From the NCBI RefSeq assembly GCF_020382885.2, contig NC_058506.1, forward strand, positions 3,534,001 through 3,598,000: a stretch of 64,000 nucleotides of DNA, read 5' to 3'. Below the pieces are notes generated by a model. The model was not told the DNA's origin. It did no database searches and worked only from the letters and a program-made list of their open reading frames with translations. This document shows, in pieces, positions 36,893 to 61,451 of this stretch (positions are counted from its first letter, which is position 1; every line of letters starts with the position of its first letter). The position numbers and the translations under genes were made by a program. The stretch is from Scatophagus argus (taxonomy: Eukaryota; Chordata; Actinopteri; Scatophagidae).

Positions 36893-38436
36893 CAGTTTTT
36901 TTATGTACAAACATATGAAGGTGTCTGTCGTAAGTAATACTACTACTATACTGTTTTGGTTTTCTAAGTACACTTCAGGTTCCAGCTTGGCATTGTTTCC
37001 TGCAAGCATTAAAGGGGAGGCATACAGTGTAGAAGATAGCTTCATCATTTAACTAAGTTTTATCATGTCAACTACCATAATTGTGTGCACTCCAGTCTGT
37101 TAGGAGTATTTGTATAAAGCCTCTCCATTTGTTGACTTTCCACATTAGAACATTTTGGGGCTGCCATCATAAATGAACATATCACAGTTAATGCACTTTC
37201 TAAGTTCACAAAATCTGCGACAACTTACTGTTGCGGATGCACACACCCTACTAAATAAACCAACTGTAAAGGTGAAACACATGAACTGTTGGTATAAGGA
37301 TGGTGTCCTCCTAGTAAGAAACAGCAAAGCAAAGCCTGTTAATGATAAGTTGGAGAGATGAAACTTGGAGTCAATAATGAGAACTTTTAACCATTTTGTA
37401 CAAAATATACACTAACAGACAATTGTTGTTTTAATTTTTTTTTTTTTTAAATCAAAATTAATGCTAGGGACAATTCAGATATTGGATAGTATGAAAATTC
37501 TATGAAAATTCCTATGAAATTGTATGCCCTTGACACCACAAATTTAACAGTAATGAAATCCCCAATCCAATTTCAAATGATTTACTACTGCTTGCTCAGC
37601 ACTGATTTCTACATTAATCACTCAGCCACACATTTCTAGAAGCACTTTTGTGACGTAAAGCAGAGGACTGCACTACACTCGCAGTACTTAAATACACTTG
37701 TGCAACTACCCGTCTATACTGTACATCCTTAAACAGTACATCATTGAGACAGCTCTGCGTTAGCTTGCAACATTGCGGCCAAGTGGGAAACAGTGGTTGA
37801 ACAGTCATGAGGTTTGAAGAATGAGCAACTTAAGAAAATGGATGACAGAGCTTTTAACGTGCATGAGAAACGAAGGCTCTTTTTTAAATGTTTCCTTTTT
37901 ACCCTCTGGAGTCTGTATAATTGTCCGTTTGTGACTATTTTACCTTTATATTTCAGTTTACCTTGCCATGTTTGGTATCATTTTTTTCAGCACAACCTCA
38001 CAAGTGTGTCTTTACTGTTATACACACTGGACCACACAAAAAAATATAAAATCCGAGTGGGAAAAATGCGCTGAAGTGCGCTGAATGAAGTGCGCACGAT
38101 GCGCTGGTGTTTACTGCGTCTTCTTGCATAAAACGCGCACCAAACGTGATGACAATGTTCAGGAAAAAACATCGCGAATATTGTTTATCATAACTCGGGT
38201 TTTACTTGGCATATTAACAAAATTCAAAAACTTCTATATAGTTTGAAGTGCCCACTTTCGACACAAATTAAAACTGAGACTCAGCGAGGCTGCGTCTTGA
38301 TCATGAGCATGATCACACTGATAAACCTTTTGGTGTGTCGTCCCTTAAAGTAATGTTATCACTTCAGTGGAAAAGTGACTTCTACATTTCAAACCACATC
38401 AGCTCTTCCTTTTTGTTTTATTTTATTTTTATTTTA

Positions 38437-38469
<33 letters not shown>

Positions 38470-38664
38470 TTTTTTTTAGAATTTCCTCACGTGGCAGTAA
38501 CTTGAGCAAAAAGGAAAGCAGCACAATAAATCAGCCATAGTATCTCAGTAAATATTAAGACTGTATGCCTGTGGGCTATAAGCCACCATGTCTGTCTGCT
38601 TTTCTAACCCTTTAATCATCCGCCATCAAAAATGACACTGTACAGTTCTCTAACACTGTAGCTA
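36893..38664. other. Intergenic DNA with TC/T microsatellite
   Basis: No gene recognised. A compound microsatellite of TC dinucleotides followed by a T tract lies at about 38436-38478. Confidence 0.4.
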
Positions 38665-39322
38665 TATTATACTTAAAAGAACAGTTCTCCCCAAAATCAA
38701 AAATACATATTTCTCCCATTACGTGTAGTGTTATTTATTGTATTTATGTAGAATGTTTTGGTGCAAGTTGTTCAATCAGCTGTCTGCCTTAAATATATTG
38801 GAACTAGCTAACTTGTGCTAACTAGTTCCACACACCCTCAAAATTCAACTGTGATGTCTCTTTCCAGAAATCATGACTCCACAGAGCTTGTGGTGAGTGG
38901 TTTCATTAAGAAACCAAACCACACTAAACACGAGGCTCGTGCTCGTGACAGGGCAGGATGTAAACATTAATGGCGTCCTCTGTGGTTGAGCTTAAACATT
39001 CGTTAGCTTAGCAAGCTAGCTGCTCATCAATAGATAGAATAGATGCCTGCTTCCTTATGTGAAAGGATACAGAAAGAAAACAAGGTCTGTGGATTATCTT
39101 GAACAACCGGTTCATGAATTTTGGAAAGAAACAGTGAGCTTTCCAGTGTGTTTTTGGACTCAGTGAGTACCACAAGTGCCATCTTGTTCCATTGTATTCA
39201 CAAGAAGACCACAGCTGATATCTCCAAAACTCACACCAAAACAATCTAAATGGATAAATAGCTAAACAAATAAGAGGAAAAATACGTTTTTTATTTTTGG
39301 ATGAACTGTCCCTTTACTTAAA
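38665..39322. mobile_element. Non-autonomous DNA element with long terminal inverted repeats
   Basis: The left end, 'AGAACAGTTCTCCCCAAAAT' and the following ~95 bases, is matched in reverse complement by the right end, which closes with 'TTTTTGGATGAACTGTCCCT'. The match continues inward through the words TTTTGGTG and ACCAAAACA. The internal part (about 38860-39230) has no transposase reading frame. It is therefore a foldback/MITE-like element of about 0.66 kb that would need a transposase supplied elsewhere. Confidence 0.65.
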
Positions 39323-39842
39323 CAAAACAACAACAAATAAATTATATTATAAAATGGTTTATAGATGAGCTGATTTTGGAGCTTTAAGCTAAATCAAAGC
39401 TTTGGTTTCATCTCAGATCAGAAAGCTTGTGATGTTATCATATTCATGTGAAATGTAAGGTTACGTTCTGCAGAAGAGACACAATTATGTGTCTCCCTGC
39501 ATGAGATAGGGGCAGATTCCCACACATATCATTGTTGATAGCATTTTTTAACTCCTAAATCTAAAATTATAAGCAAAATATGTTTCAGAGAACTTTGGGC
39601 CAGTTGGGACTGATTTCCTCCTCTGAGAAGCTTTATAAATAAGGGCCCTGTGTTTCTTTTAAGAGACATTAAAAAACACCCTGTGATGTGCAGAGTCACC
39701 TTGGTGTTCTTGTTGGGACAGGAACACTCAGACATAATTAGCAGGTGGTCCCCACCACCGTTTTGCATACACTCCTGTGTATCAGCAGCTGCACATCCCA
39801 AACAGTGACTGACTTGCTGGGACTCCTACCTGCCTGTCAACC

Positions 39843-47694
<7,852 letters not shown>

Positions 47695-47824
47695 TTGAAG
47701 GAATGCAATCAGTGTAGTTCGAAGATACTGCTGTGAATCTGCTGTGCATGTATACAATAACTGTCACAAGACTGTATATTCAGTAATAACCACAATGTAC
47801 CTAATACCAAATTGGGAACTGATG

Positions 47825-47884
47825 AATAAAGTGGGGAAGTGGTTTAAAGTGTTACCTCAGTGTGTAATACAATGATGTAATAAA
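47825..47884 (+). terminator. Poly(A) signals of the first MMP gene
   Basis: Two AATAAA hexamers, at 47825-47830 and 47879-47884, lie 131 and 185 bases after the stop codon. Either could be used, giving a short 3' UTR typical of MMP genes. Confidence 0.6.
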
Positions 47885-49300
47885 GGCATTTGTGCCTTGT
47901 ATCAAAGTGCTGTTTCTTGTTGGGGTTTTTTTTGTTTGTTTTGTTTTTAATGTATGTGTTTTATCTCTTGGATGTGTGGGTTTTTTGTTTATAAGATTTT
48001 AAATATCTTCATATGTAATGCATGATACCTGTAATTCTCCGGAAGATACTCAACAAAGTGTAAAATGGATTTTATTGTTCTGCTTTTGCATCACTGTGAC
48101 ACTGTGATCTATTGGTCACAAATTTTGAGGCCGACATTTGTAAAGATTCATATTTTTATGTTTAAATTATAAAATAGTGTTGCTTTTCTGTTACAACATA
48201 TTATTTCTCTCAGGGTGTCTGCATGCACTGTTATTGATCAATTTACCACAAGCAATACATTGCATCAGACATTACTGTTGATCTGTGTCCACTGTTAGGT
48301 AACAGTGACCAAAATGTAGCTTTCCACGAATGCTGATGTACAAATTGGGTATAGATTGTTACAGTTGTATCCGAATGGAAAATAACCACCTGTAGATGAG
48401 TCATGCAGCTCCTCTTTCGCGCTTGGTGTTTCCCAATGTAGTACAGCATTAATTTTTATGGAATAAATTGAATTTATTGTGTTAATAAACTCAGTGGAAG
48501 CTGGTGTAGAAAACAGGATGAATGGAAAACTAACAATATCATGTATTTGACATCCGAAAACATGATTATAAAAGCTGATTTTGTGAGGTGCTTTCTGAAT
48601 AAAATTGCACAGAATGATAAATGAGTGGCAATTTCTAGTACTCCCTAATGGTATGAATGTTTACAATAGTTTTTACTGAACCAAATTAAATTTGATTGAA
48701 AATTAAGAGACAACAGAACAAATGATTAATTTAATTATTTACTGCACATCCTGATCACTTTGCAGATTCAGACATTTTTTTAAATGTTGACAAAACACAA
48801 TAAGATAAGATAAAGAATTATCTTTTTATTATTAGACCATATATAATTATCTTATCTTGTTTCCTTAGCAGATGGAACTTGGGCATTTAAAAGAATTCCT
48901 TGGAAGATAAGGCAGATGTTTGATGAAATTTACTACATGTATGCTATGACTGTCCGATACTGTTTCAGGTTACAAACTTATTTATTTAGTTATTTTTGAA
49001 ATGTTCATAATTCATATTTTTTTCTTTTATTTAATTTTTGTGAAAATGTTTTTTTAAGATATCCTGAAGTGCAACAGAGTACATTTTTCAGTGATTACAC
49101 AGAAAAACTAAAGGATCACTAAATAAGTGAACCTAAAAATTTATAATATATATCTAGTATCTTTTAAAAATCTTCCCAGCCTTTTACCTGTTACAATCCT
49201 AAATGTGTCATGTCATCATAATTACAGTGTCTTGTTTTGGGGAAGTTTTTCTTTTGGATGAGCAATCAAAGCCCCACTTCCTCTCTTATCCATAAAAGGA
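47885..49300. other. Intergenic DNA between first MMP and mmp13 copy 1
   Basis: No exon recognised. A short reversed LINE-tail-like stretch, 'AAGATAAGATAAAG' with nearby 'TTATCTTATCTTG', lies near 48801-48860. Confidence 0.4.
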
Positions 49301-49304
49301 ATAT

Positions 49305-49361
49305 TGAGTCATTGCGTCCTGAAGGTAGTTGCCTAACACTCCCTGTCCTCGGTCTATATAA
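49305..49361 (+). promoter_or_regulatory. mmp13: AP-1 site and TATA box of mmp13 copy 1
   Basis: TGAGTCA, the consensus AP-1 (Fos/Jun) site, is at 49305-49311. TATATAA is at 49355-49361, 44 bases before the start codon. The proximal AP-1 plus TATA layout is the classic inducible MMP promoter. The same two boxes with the same 50-base offset occur upstream of copy 2. Confidence 0.75.
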
Positions 49362-49404
49362 CAGCTGCCTCCACCACAGAAACACAAGTTGCATTCAACG
49401 AAAC

Positions 49405-52121
<2,717 letters not shown>

Positions 52122-52488
52122 ACCCGTTTACCAGCTACTTTGCTTAAGTAGCCACTCTGAATGAAAATGAAGACACCACAGTGTAAAGTGTTCATGATCA
52201 TGTGATAATATATTTAATAATATATAATAATATTTTTCTACACTTAAAGGTATATATTGAATACAGAACAGCACCTTATATGTTTTTTTAATTATTTTTA
52301 CTTTTATAATGTTAGCCATTGCTATTTCAAGTTAACTCTCTTATCTTGTTTTATATGTGTCTTTTTCATTGTTTAATTATTGCTTTTGCTGTTTCTTTAT
52401 TTATTGTTTTTTACTCCTTTAATCATGTGTTTAATGAAGTTTAGCTGTGGAACTTGTGAAATGAAATTGAAAATTAATTTCCATAACA

Positions 52489-52494
52489 AATAAA
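52489..52494 (+). terminator. mmp13: Poly(A) signal of mmp13 copy 1
   Basis: AATAAA 368 bases after the stop codon, followed by a T/G-rich stretch (TTTGTTTTGTTG) that fits a downstream element. Confidence 0.6.
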
Positions 52495-53221
52495 ATTTGT
52501 TTGAGTAAATTTTATGTTTGTTTTGTTGTTATTTTAGATATGATGATCAACAAATAATTTCCATGATTGTGCATCTGCATTTTTTCAGCAAACTTTGCAT
52601 CCTGGCATTTATGTGGATGTTACTTTGACACACGGGTCTATTACTCACTTAAACCTCCTTATTCATATCTGCACAAGATGTCTGTATTAAAAGAGATATT
52701 TCCTTCAAGACTAAAAGAGCGAACCAACAAACCAAATGCACAACGTTCCAAACCATATGGAGTCATGACGAGCTCGTGTTCCATAAAATACTGTGCTGAA
52801 TCCTACTCTACACAATGGTTTTGTTCCGGTCAGTAGATGTACGAGAACACCTACAATATGTGATAAAAGCGTTGTCTTCTCTATTTGACACTGAAAACTG
52901 ACTCCTAAACTGGTAAGGTGAGTGTATGTGTGTGGGTGGCTGGTGTCTGAGAGTCTGTGTGTCTGTATGTGTGGATGTTTTAGACCCACATGCCTTGTTG
53001 GTACTAGTAGTCCTTATGGGGAATGAAGCCCAGTCATAATGAAGCAATAAAGCATTTTCTGAACTCCTGGTTAAGGTTAGCATTAGGAAGGAATTGGATA
53101 TGGTTAGGGTTGTCCACAATGCACACAGTGTGTGGTATGTCGGTCGAGTATCACATGGCCTAATTGTGCACTTGCAGTTGTGAGTCATCACATACACAAA
53201 GATGCTGCTCGATACTACAAT

Positions 53222-55130
53222 GGGACAATAGAAAAAAATGTTTGCTTGATCTTTTTGCAAATTAATTAAAAATGAAGAACAAAAAAATGTAACGTACATA
53301 AGTATTCACACCCTTTGCCATAATGCTCAAAACTCAGGTGCTCAGGTGCCTCCTGTTTCCATTGATCATCCTTCAGAGATTTCTACAGCTTGAGTTGAGT
53401 CCACCTGACGTAAATTCAGTTGATTGGGCATGATTTGGAAAGGCACACAGCTGTCTATATAAGCCCTCACAGACAGTGTATGTCAGAGCACAAACCAAGC
53501 CATGAAGTCAAAGGAATTTTCTGTGGATCTTAGACAGGATTGTATCGAGGCACAGATCTGGGGAAGGGTACAGAAAGATTTCTGCCACATTAGTCAAGTC
53601 AAGTCAAGTCAACTTCATTTGTACAGCCCATTTTTACAAGCAGTTTGTCTCAAAGGGCTTAACATAACATCAGCAACATCCTCTGCCCTTCGACCCTCAC
53701 ATCGACTAAGGAAAAACTCCCAGAAAAACCTTTAACAGGAAAAAATGGAAGAAACCTCAGGATGAGCAGCAGAGGAGGGATCCCTCACCCAGGACGGGCA
53801 GACGTGCAATGGATGTTGTACAGGCAGGAAAGCAGTTAACAACATGAAAATGACATTACTAAAAAGACAAGTAAAACAAAATCTCAACTGTTTAGTTTCA
53901 CTTTTGCTACCACCTCAATATGATTTTAACATTTCACAAGACTGAAATTATCATAATGAAATTATAATGAACTGCTGTATCATTCATGTATGTTTTATGT
54001 GCTGTTGAAAATCACTATCCTATCATTAAAGGTCCCAAAGAGCACAGTGGCCTTCATAATCCGTAAGTGAAAGAAGTTTGAAGCCACCAGGACTCTTCCC
54101 AGAGCTGGCTGTCCAACTATACTGAGTGATCGGGGTAGAAGGGCCTTAGCCAGGGAGGTGACCAACAACCCAATGGTCCCTCTGACAGAGCTCCAGCGTT
54201 GCTCTGTGCAGAGGGGAGGACCTTCAAGAAGGACAACCATTTCTGCAGCACTCCACCAATCAGTCCTGTATGGTAGAGTGGCCAGACGGAAGCCACTTCT
54301 TATTAAAATGTGTTTGCCAAAAGGCACCTGAAGGACTCTCAGATCACAAGAAACAAAATTCTCTGGTCTGATGAAACAAAGATTAAACTCTTTGGCATGG
54401 ATGACAAGTGTCATGTGTGGAGGAAACCAGGCACTGCTCATCACCTGGCCAATACCATTCCTACTGTGAAGCATGGTGGTGGTAGCATCATGCTGTGGGG
54501 ATGTTCTGCAGCAGCAGGAACTGGGAGACTAGTAAGGGTCAAGGGAAAGATGACTGCAGCAATGTACAGAGACATCCTGCTGACAACCTGCTCCAGAGTG
54601 CACTGGACCTCAGACTGGGGTGAAGGTTTATCTTCCAACAGGACAACGACCCTAAGCATACAGGCAACATCACAAAGGAGTGGCTTCAGGACAACTCTGT
54701 GAATGTCCTTGAGTGGCCCAGCCAGAGCCCAGACTGGAACCCTATTGAGCATCTCTGGAGAGATCTGAAAATGGCTATGCACCGACGCTCCCCATCCAAC
54801 CTGATGGAGCTTGAGAGGTTCTGCATTGAAGAGTGGGAGAAACGGTCCCAAAATAAGTGTGTCAAGCTTATAGGATCGTACTCAAAAAGACTTAAGGCTG
54901 TAAGTGCTGTCAAAAGGACTTCAACAAAGGATTGATCACAGGATATGAATACTTATGTATGTTATATTTTTGTTTTTTGATTTTTAATAAATTTGCAAAA
55001 AAAAAATCAAGAAAATTTGTTTCACTTTGTCGTTGTGGGTTTTTTTTGTGTAGAATTTTGAGGGAGAAATTTAACATAACAAAATGTGAAAAAAGCAAAG
55101 CGGTGTGAATACTTTCCAGAAGCACTATAC
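53222..55130 (+). mobile_element. Decayed Tc1-type transposon with nested insertion
   Basis: The ends form inverted repeats: 'CATAAGTATTCACACCCTTT' near 53298 is mirrored by 'GAATACTTATGTATGTTATA' near 54946, and the right end finishes at GTGTGAATACTTTCC...CACTATA (about 55105-55130). The left outer arm, which should mirror that right end, is missing. The transposase is broken into pieces: an N-terminal start MKSKEFSVDL at 53502; a middle part with [15 protein letters not shown] at about 54346-54393 and [12 protein letters not shown]; and a C-terminal part with EWPSQSPDWNPIEHLWRDLK at about 54705-54765, in another frame. The catalytic Asp and Glu contexts are recognisable (WSDET, NPIEHLW). 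A separate repeat interrupts it at 53592-54024. It is inactive. Confidence 0.85.
53592..54024 (+). repeat. Interspersed repeat nested in the Tc1 element
   Basis: Begins with tandem GTCAA units ('GTCAAGTCAAGTCAAGTCAA'), continues with 'TCAAAGGGCTTAACATAACA', 'GGAAGAAACCTCAGGATGAG' and 'GATCCCTCACCCAGGACGGG', and ends in AT-rich sequence. The Tc1 transposase frame resumes right after it. CATTA occurs at both junctions and could be the target-site duplication. Confidence 0.6.
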
Positions 55131-57780
55131 TTCACTGTCAGTTTTCTCTACACACTATCACCTTCGTTTTGTTGAAGATTTTCTTTTTTTCTTTCTCTTT
55201 TACTACTTTAGGGTTAATGTTATGAAACATTCTATTTTGATCGAAACATGATCTTTCCCTAAGTATAAGTGGATTTATTTATTGTTTTTTTTTTCACTAC
55301 ACCTAACCAAACTGCAGTTCCAGTCTAAAGTCAGTTCCACCTAACCCATGTCTCCTGGATCAAAGTCCTGTGTTTAGGCCATTTGCCCACCACATCCTGC
55401 TTCCTGTGTGGACTTTGTCATTTTTTTTTTGGTCAGCTGGAATGATTTTACCTTATGGTGTAAGAACAACACCGGCATGACTATATTAGATAAACATTCA
55501 AGCTTATTCAAGTCAGTGTTTTGTGTATCTCATGTTTAGCAAGATGTAGCAGCAAATTCTTCCCGTCAGTTATGTGAATGCCCTCAGAGTGATGAAAAGC
55601 TCTTCCAGATAAGCTGAGCAATCTTACCCTGCCCCCCACTATGCCTCATTTCCATTGCATTACATGACTCTCCTTGACTCAACTTGCTAAACTGCTCTGT
55701 TTTCATTTGGATTTGGTTTTCATTTATGGATAGTACCTGCTACTTTTATCGCCTCAGGATATGTTTCAGGCTGACAGTAAAAGATGGAGCTAAAACAGTG
55801 CAGACTGCCAGTTGTTCAGAGATATCCATCACTTGAATCATCATTTGTGCAATACGAAACAACCAGCATCATCTCATCATCTGCACCCTGATATGGGATT
55901 TTCCAAATTCAACAGCTTTTTGTCTTGTTGCGTTCAGCCATTTCTGAAACAAAATTTGTCTCTTTGCTGTGACAAACAGCCACGTACTAACAAAAAAGAA
56001 CACCATACATTTGATATGCCCTGTTGGTCTTGTGTGTGTTTGGTGCAAATGTGGACGGTAACTAAGTGCATTTTGCGAACCTAATTTTGAACCATCTAGA
56101 GCATTCAACCTGAAAAGCCAGTTCCCTCCTGGAGCCAAAAAAATAAGTTTTCCGTGACCTGAAGTGCAAACTGCAGTGGGCGTGTCATATTCCACAGGTC
56201 ATTACGTAGTATGCACTGCCATCTGTTGATTTAGCATATTTATGGTGGTACCGCATGACACTGGTGGAATAGCGAAAAAGGTGGAAAAGTGACCTGAGCA
56301 GTTTGGAGAGCTTAAGTAATGCCATCTCATTATCCTGTGAGAGGAGTTCCATCTACCGTCAGCAGCTGCACAGCTGTGTGCTGATTCATTCACCTAAACA
56401 AGCTGTCTTACCCAAGATAACATCAGTGACGAATTTTTGTGTCTGTGAATGTGTAATATCACTGCCAGTTAATTTAGAATGTTTGCTGCCATTTATAACA
56501 CATAAAAAAACACATAACAGCTAACCTTTTGTGATTAATGAACAACTGTATGTTTGTGTGTGTGTGTGTGTGTGCGTGTGTGTGCGTGGGTGGGTGGGTG
56601 GGTGGATGTTTGTAGTATGACAAGTCTAATAATACAATTGCCAGTGATGACCAGAGCTGCGGTAAAAAGTGCTGATATCAGCATGTTTCGACACCAGTGT
56701 TGAAACAGTAGCGTTAACAGTGTCCTTTTTTAAATACACGTATTATATATTGTTCTGGAAACAGAAATTATTGTATTTCATGTCAGGTTTTCTGTTAATT
56801 CTGTGTTACAAATCTGATAAATAAATGTTTTTTAAATGTTGAGTTTTAATAAGGAATTAAGTCATTAAGGACCGGTCGCAGAATTACACATTACACCTGC
56901 TTCGAGTCAGTTTGTGAAATTTCTGTCCCACTGCACCTGCATGTGCCTCAGTCAGCTGTCCAAGCTGTTATTGTGAGGTGGAGGTGCCAAGGAGCAACAA
57001 CAGCTCAGCCATGCAAACTCACTGAACGGGGCTAACGTGAGCTGAAAAGCACAATATGTAAAAATGTAAAAATTACCCGTCCTCAGTTGTATATGTGTTT
57101 TAGGTGTGATGATCAGGAGTCCGCTTACTCACAGCCATAATGTATATATTTAAAACGACACAGATGCTGCTTTTCTATAGCAGCACTTTAAATCTTGCTT
57201 CTTGCGCTCATAGTGTTGGTAAAGTTAGAGATACATGAATTGCCCCCAAAAAGGTTACACACCACTATAACAAATGTTATACACAACTACACAGAGATAT
57301 ATGGATACTGAAATAGATTTTTACAGATATGTAAGGATAGTAAATAACCATGCTGATAAAAAGAAACATGTATAACTGCTTTATCAATTGGAAACAATAA
57401 GGTCCTTTATATGCAGAACAGCACCCATTAATATGTTACAGACTAAATTTAACATGTTATAATACAGTCAGCTGAATTTTAAGATGATGATATTAGAATT
57501 ATTCATGTTTACTCATAACCATAAACTTAATTGCGACATCTCTGCTGAGTGAAGTGTTACAGCTCCGTGAGTGATCTGTAGTACAAATACTATGTGACTT
57601 GTCAAAAAGACTTTGGTTCATCACACGTCACAGCTGGTCTGTGCTGGGTCACATGGTACATCACTGTCTTATCAGGGGTAACAGTGGCTTCTGAATTGAC
57701 ATGTCATGTATCATGTGTTACATTGTCATAGTTACAATTTATTGGAGGGATTTTCCCCCCTTGTTGCTATTGTTGCAGTC
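55131..57780. other. Intergenic DNA between the two mmp13 copies
   Basis: No gene recognised. A compound TG and GGTG microsatellite lies at about 56549-56605. Open frames at 55812-56195 overlap on opposite strands and lack homology. Confidence 0.4.
56549..56605 (+). repeat. (TG)n/(GGTG)n microsatellite with G-quadruplex motif
   Basis: TG dinucleotides give way to GGGTGGGTGGGTGGG at 56588-56602, four G3 tracts separated by single T loops. That is the ideal form of a parallel intramolecular G-quadruplex. Confidence 0.85.
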
Positions 57781-57814
57781 AAAATTATATTCAGTCACCC
57801 ATACATGGAATACC

Positions 57815-57871
57815 TGAGTCACTGACACAAGAAGGTAGTTGCCCAACACGTCCACTCCTCAGCCTATATAA
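57815..57871 (+). promoter_or_regulatory. mmp13: AP-1 site and TATA box of mmp13 copy 2
   Basis: TGAGTCA at 57815-57821 and TATATAA at 57865-57871, with a start codon at 57918. The offset between the two boxes is 50 bases, the same as in copy 1. Short flanking words (GAAGGTAGTTGCC and CTATATAACAGCTG) are also shared between the two promoters. Confidence 0.75.
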
Positions 57872-57917
57872 CAGCTGTCTGCAGCACAGAGAAACAAAGC
57901 TCACTCAGAGAGGAAAC

Positions 57918-61394
<3,477 letters not shown>

Positions 61395-61445
61395 ATCAGT
61401 TTATTTCCGATTTCAGTATATTTAATTACATATAGTTAGAGTATA

Positions 61446-61451
61446 AATAAA
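61446..61451 (+). terminator. mmp13: Poly(A) signal of mmp13 copy 2
   Basis: AATAAA only 52 bases after the stop codon, followed by a T/G-rich stretch (ATGTGTTCATATGTTT). This gives a very short 3' UTR compared with copy 1. Confidence 0.5.

Noticed and set aside
52808-53299. 163-codon open frame on the minus strand
   Set aside because: Low-complexity composition, overlaps the Tc1 left end and has no family resemblance.
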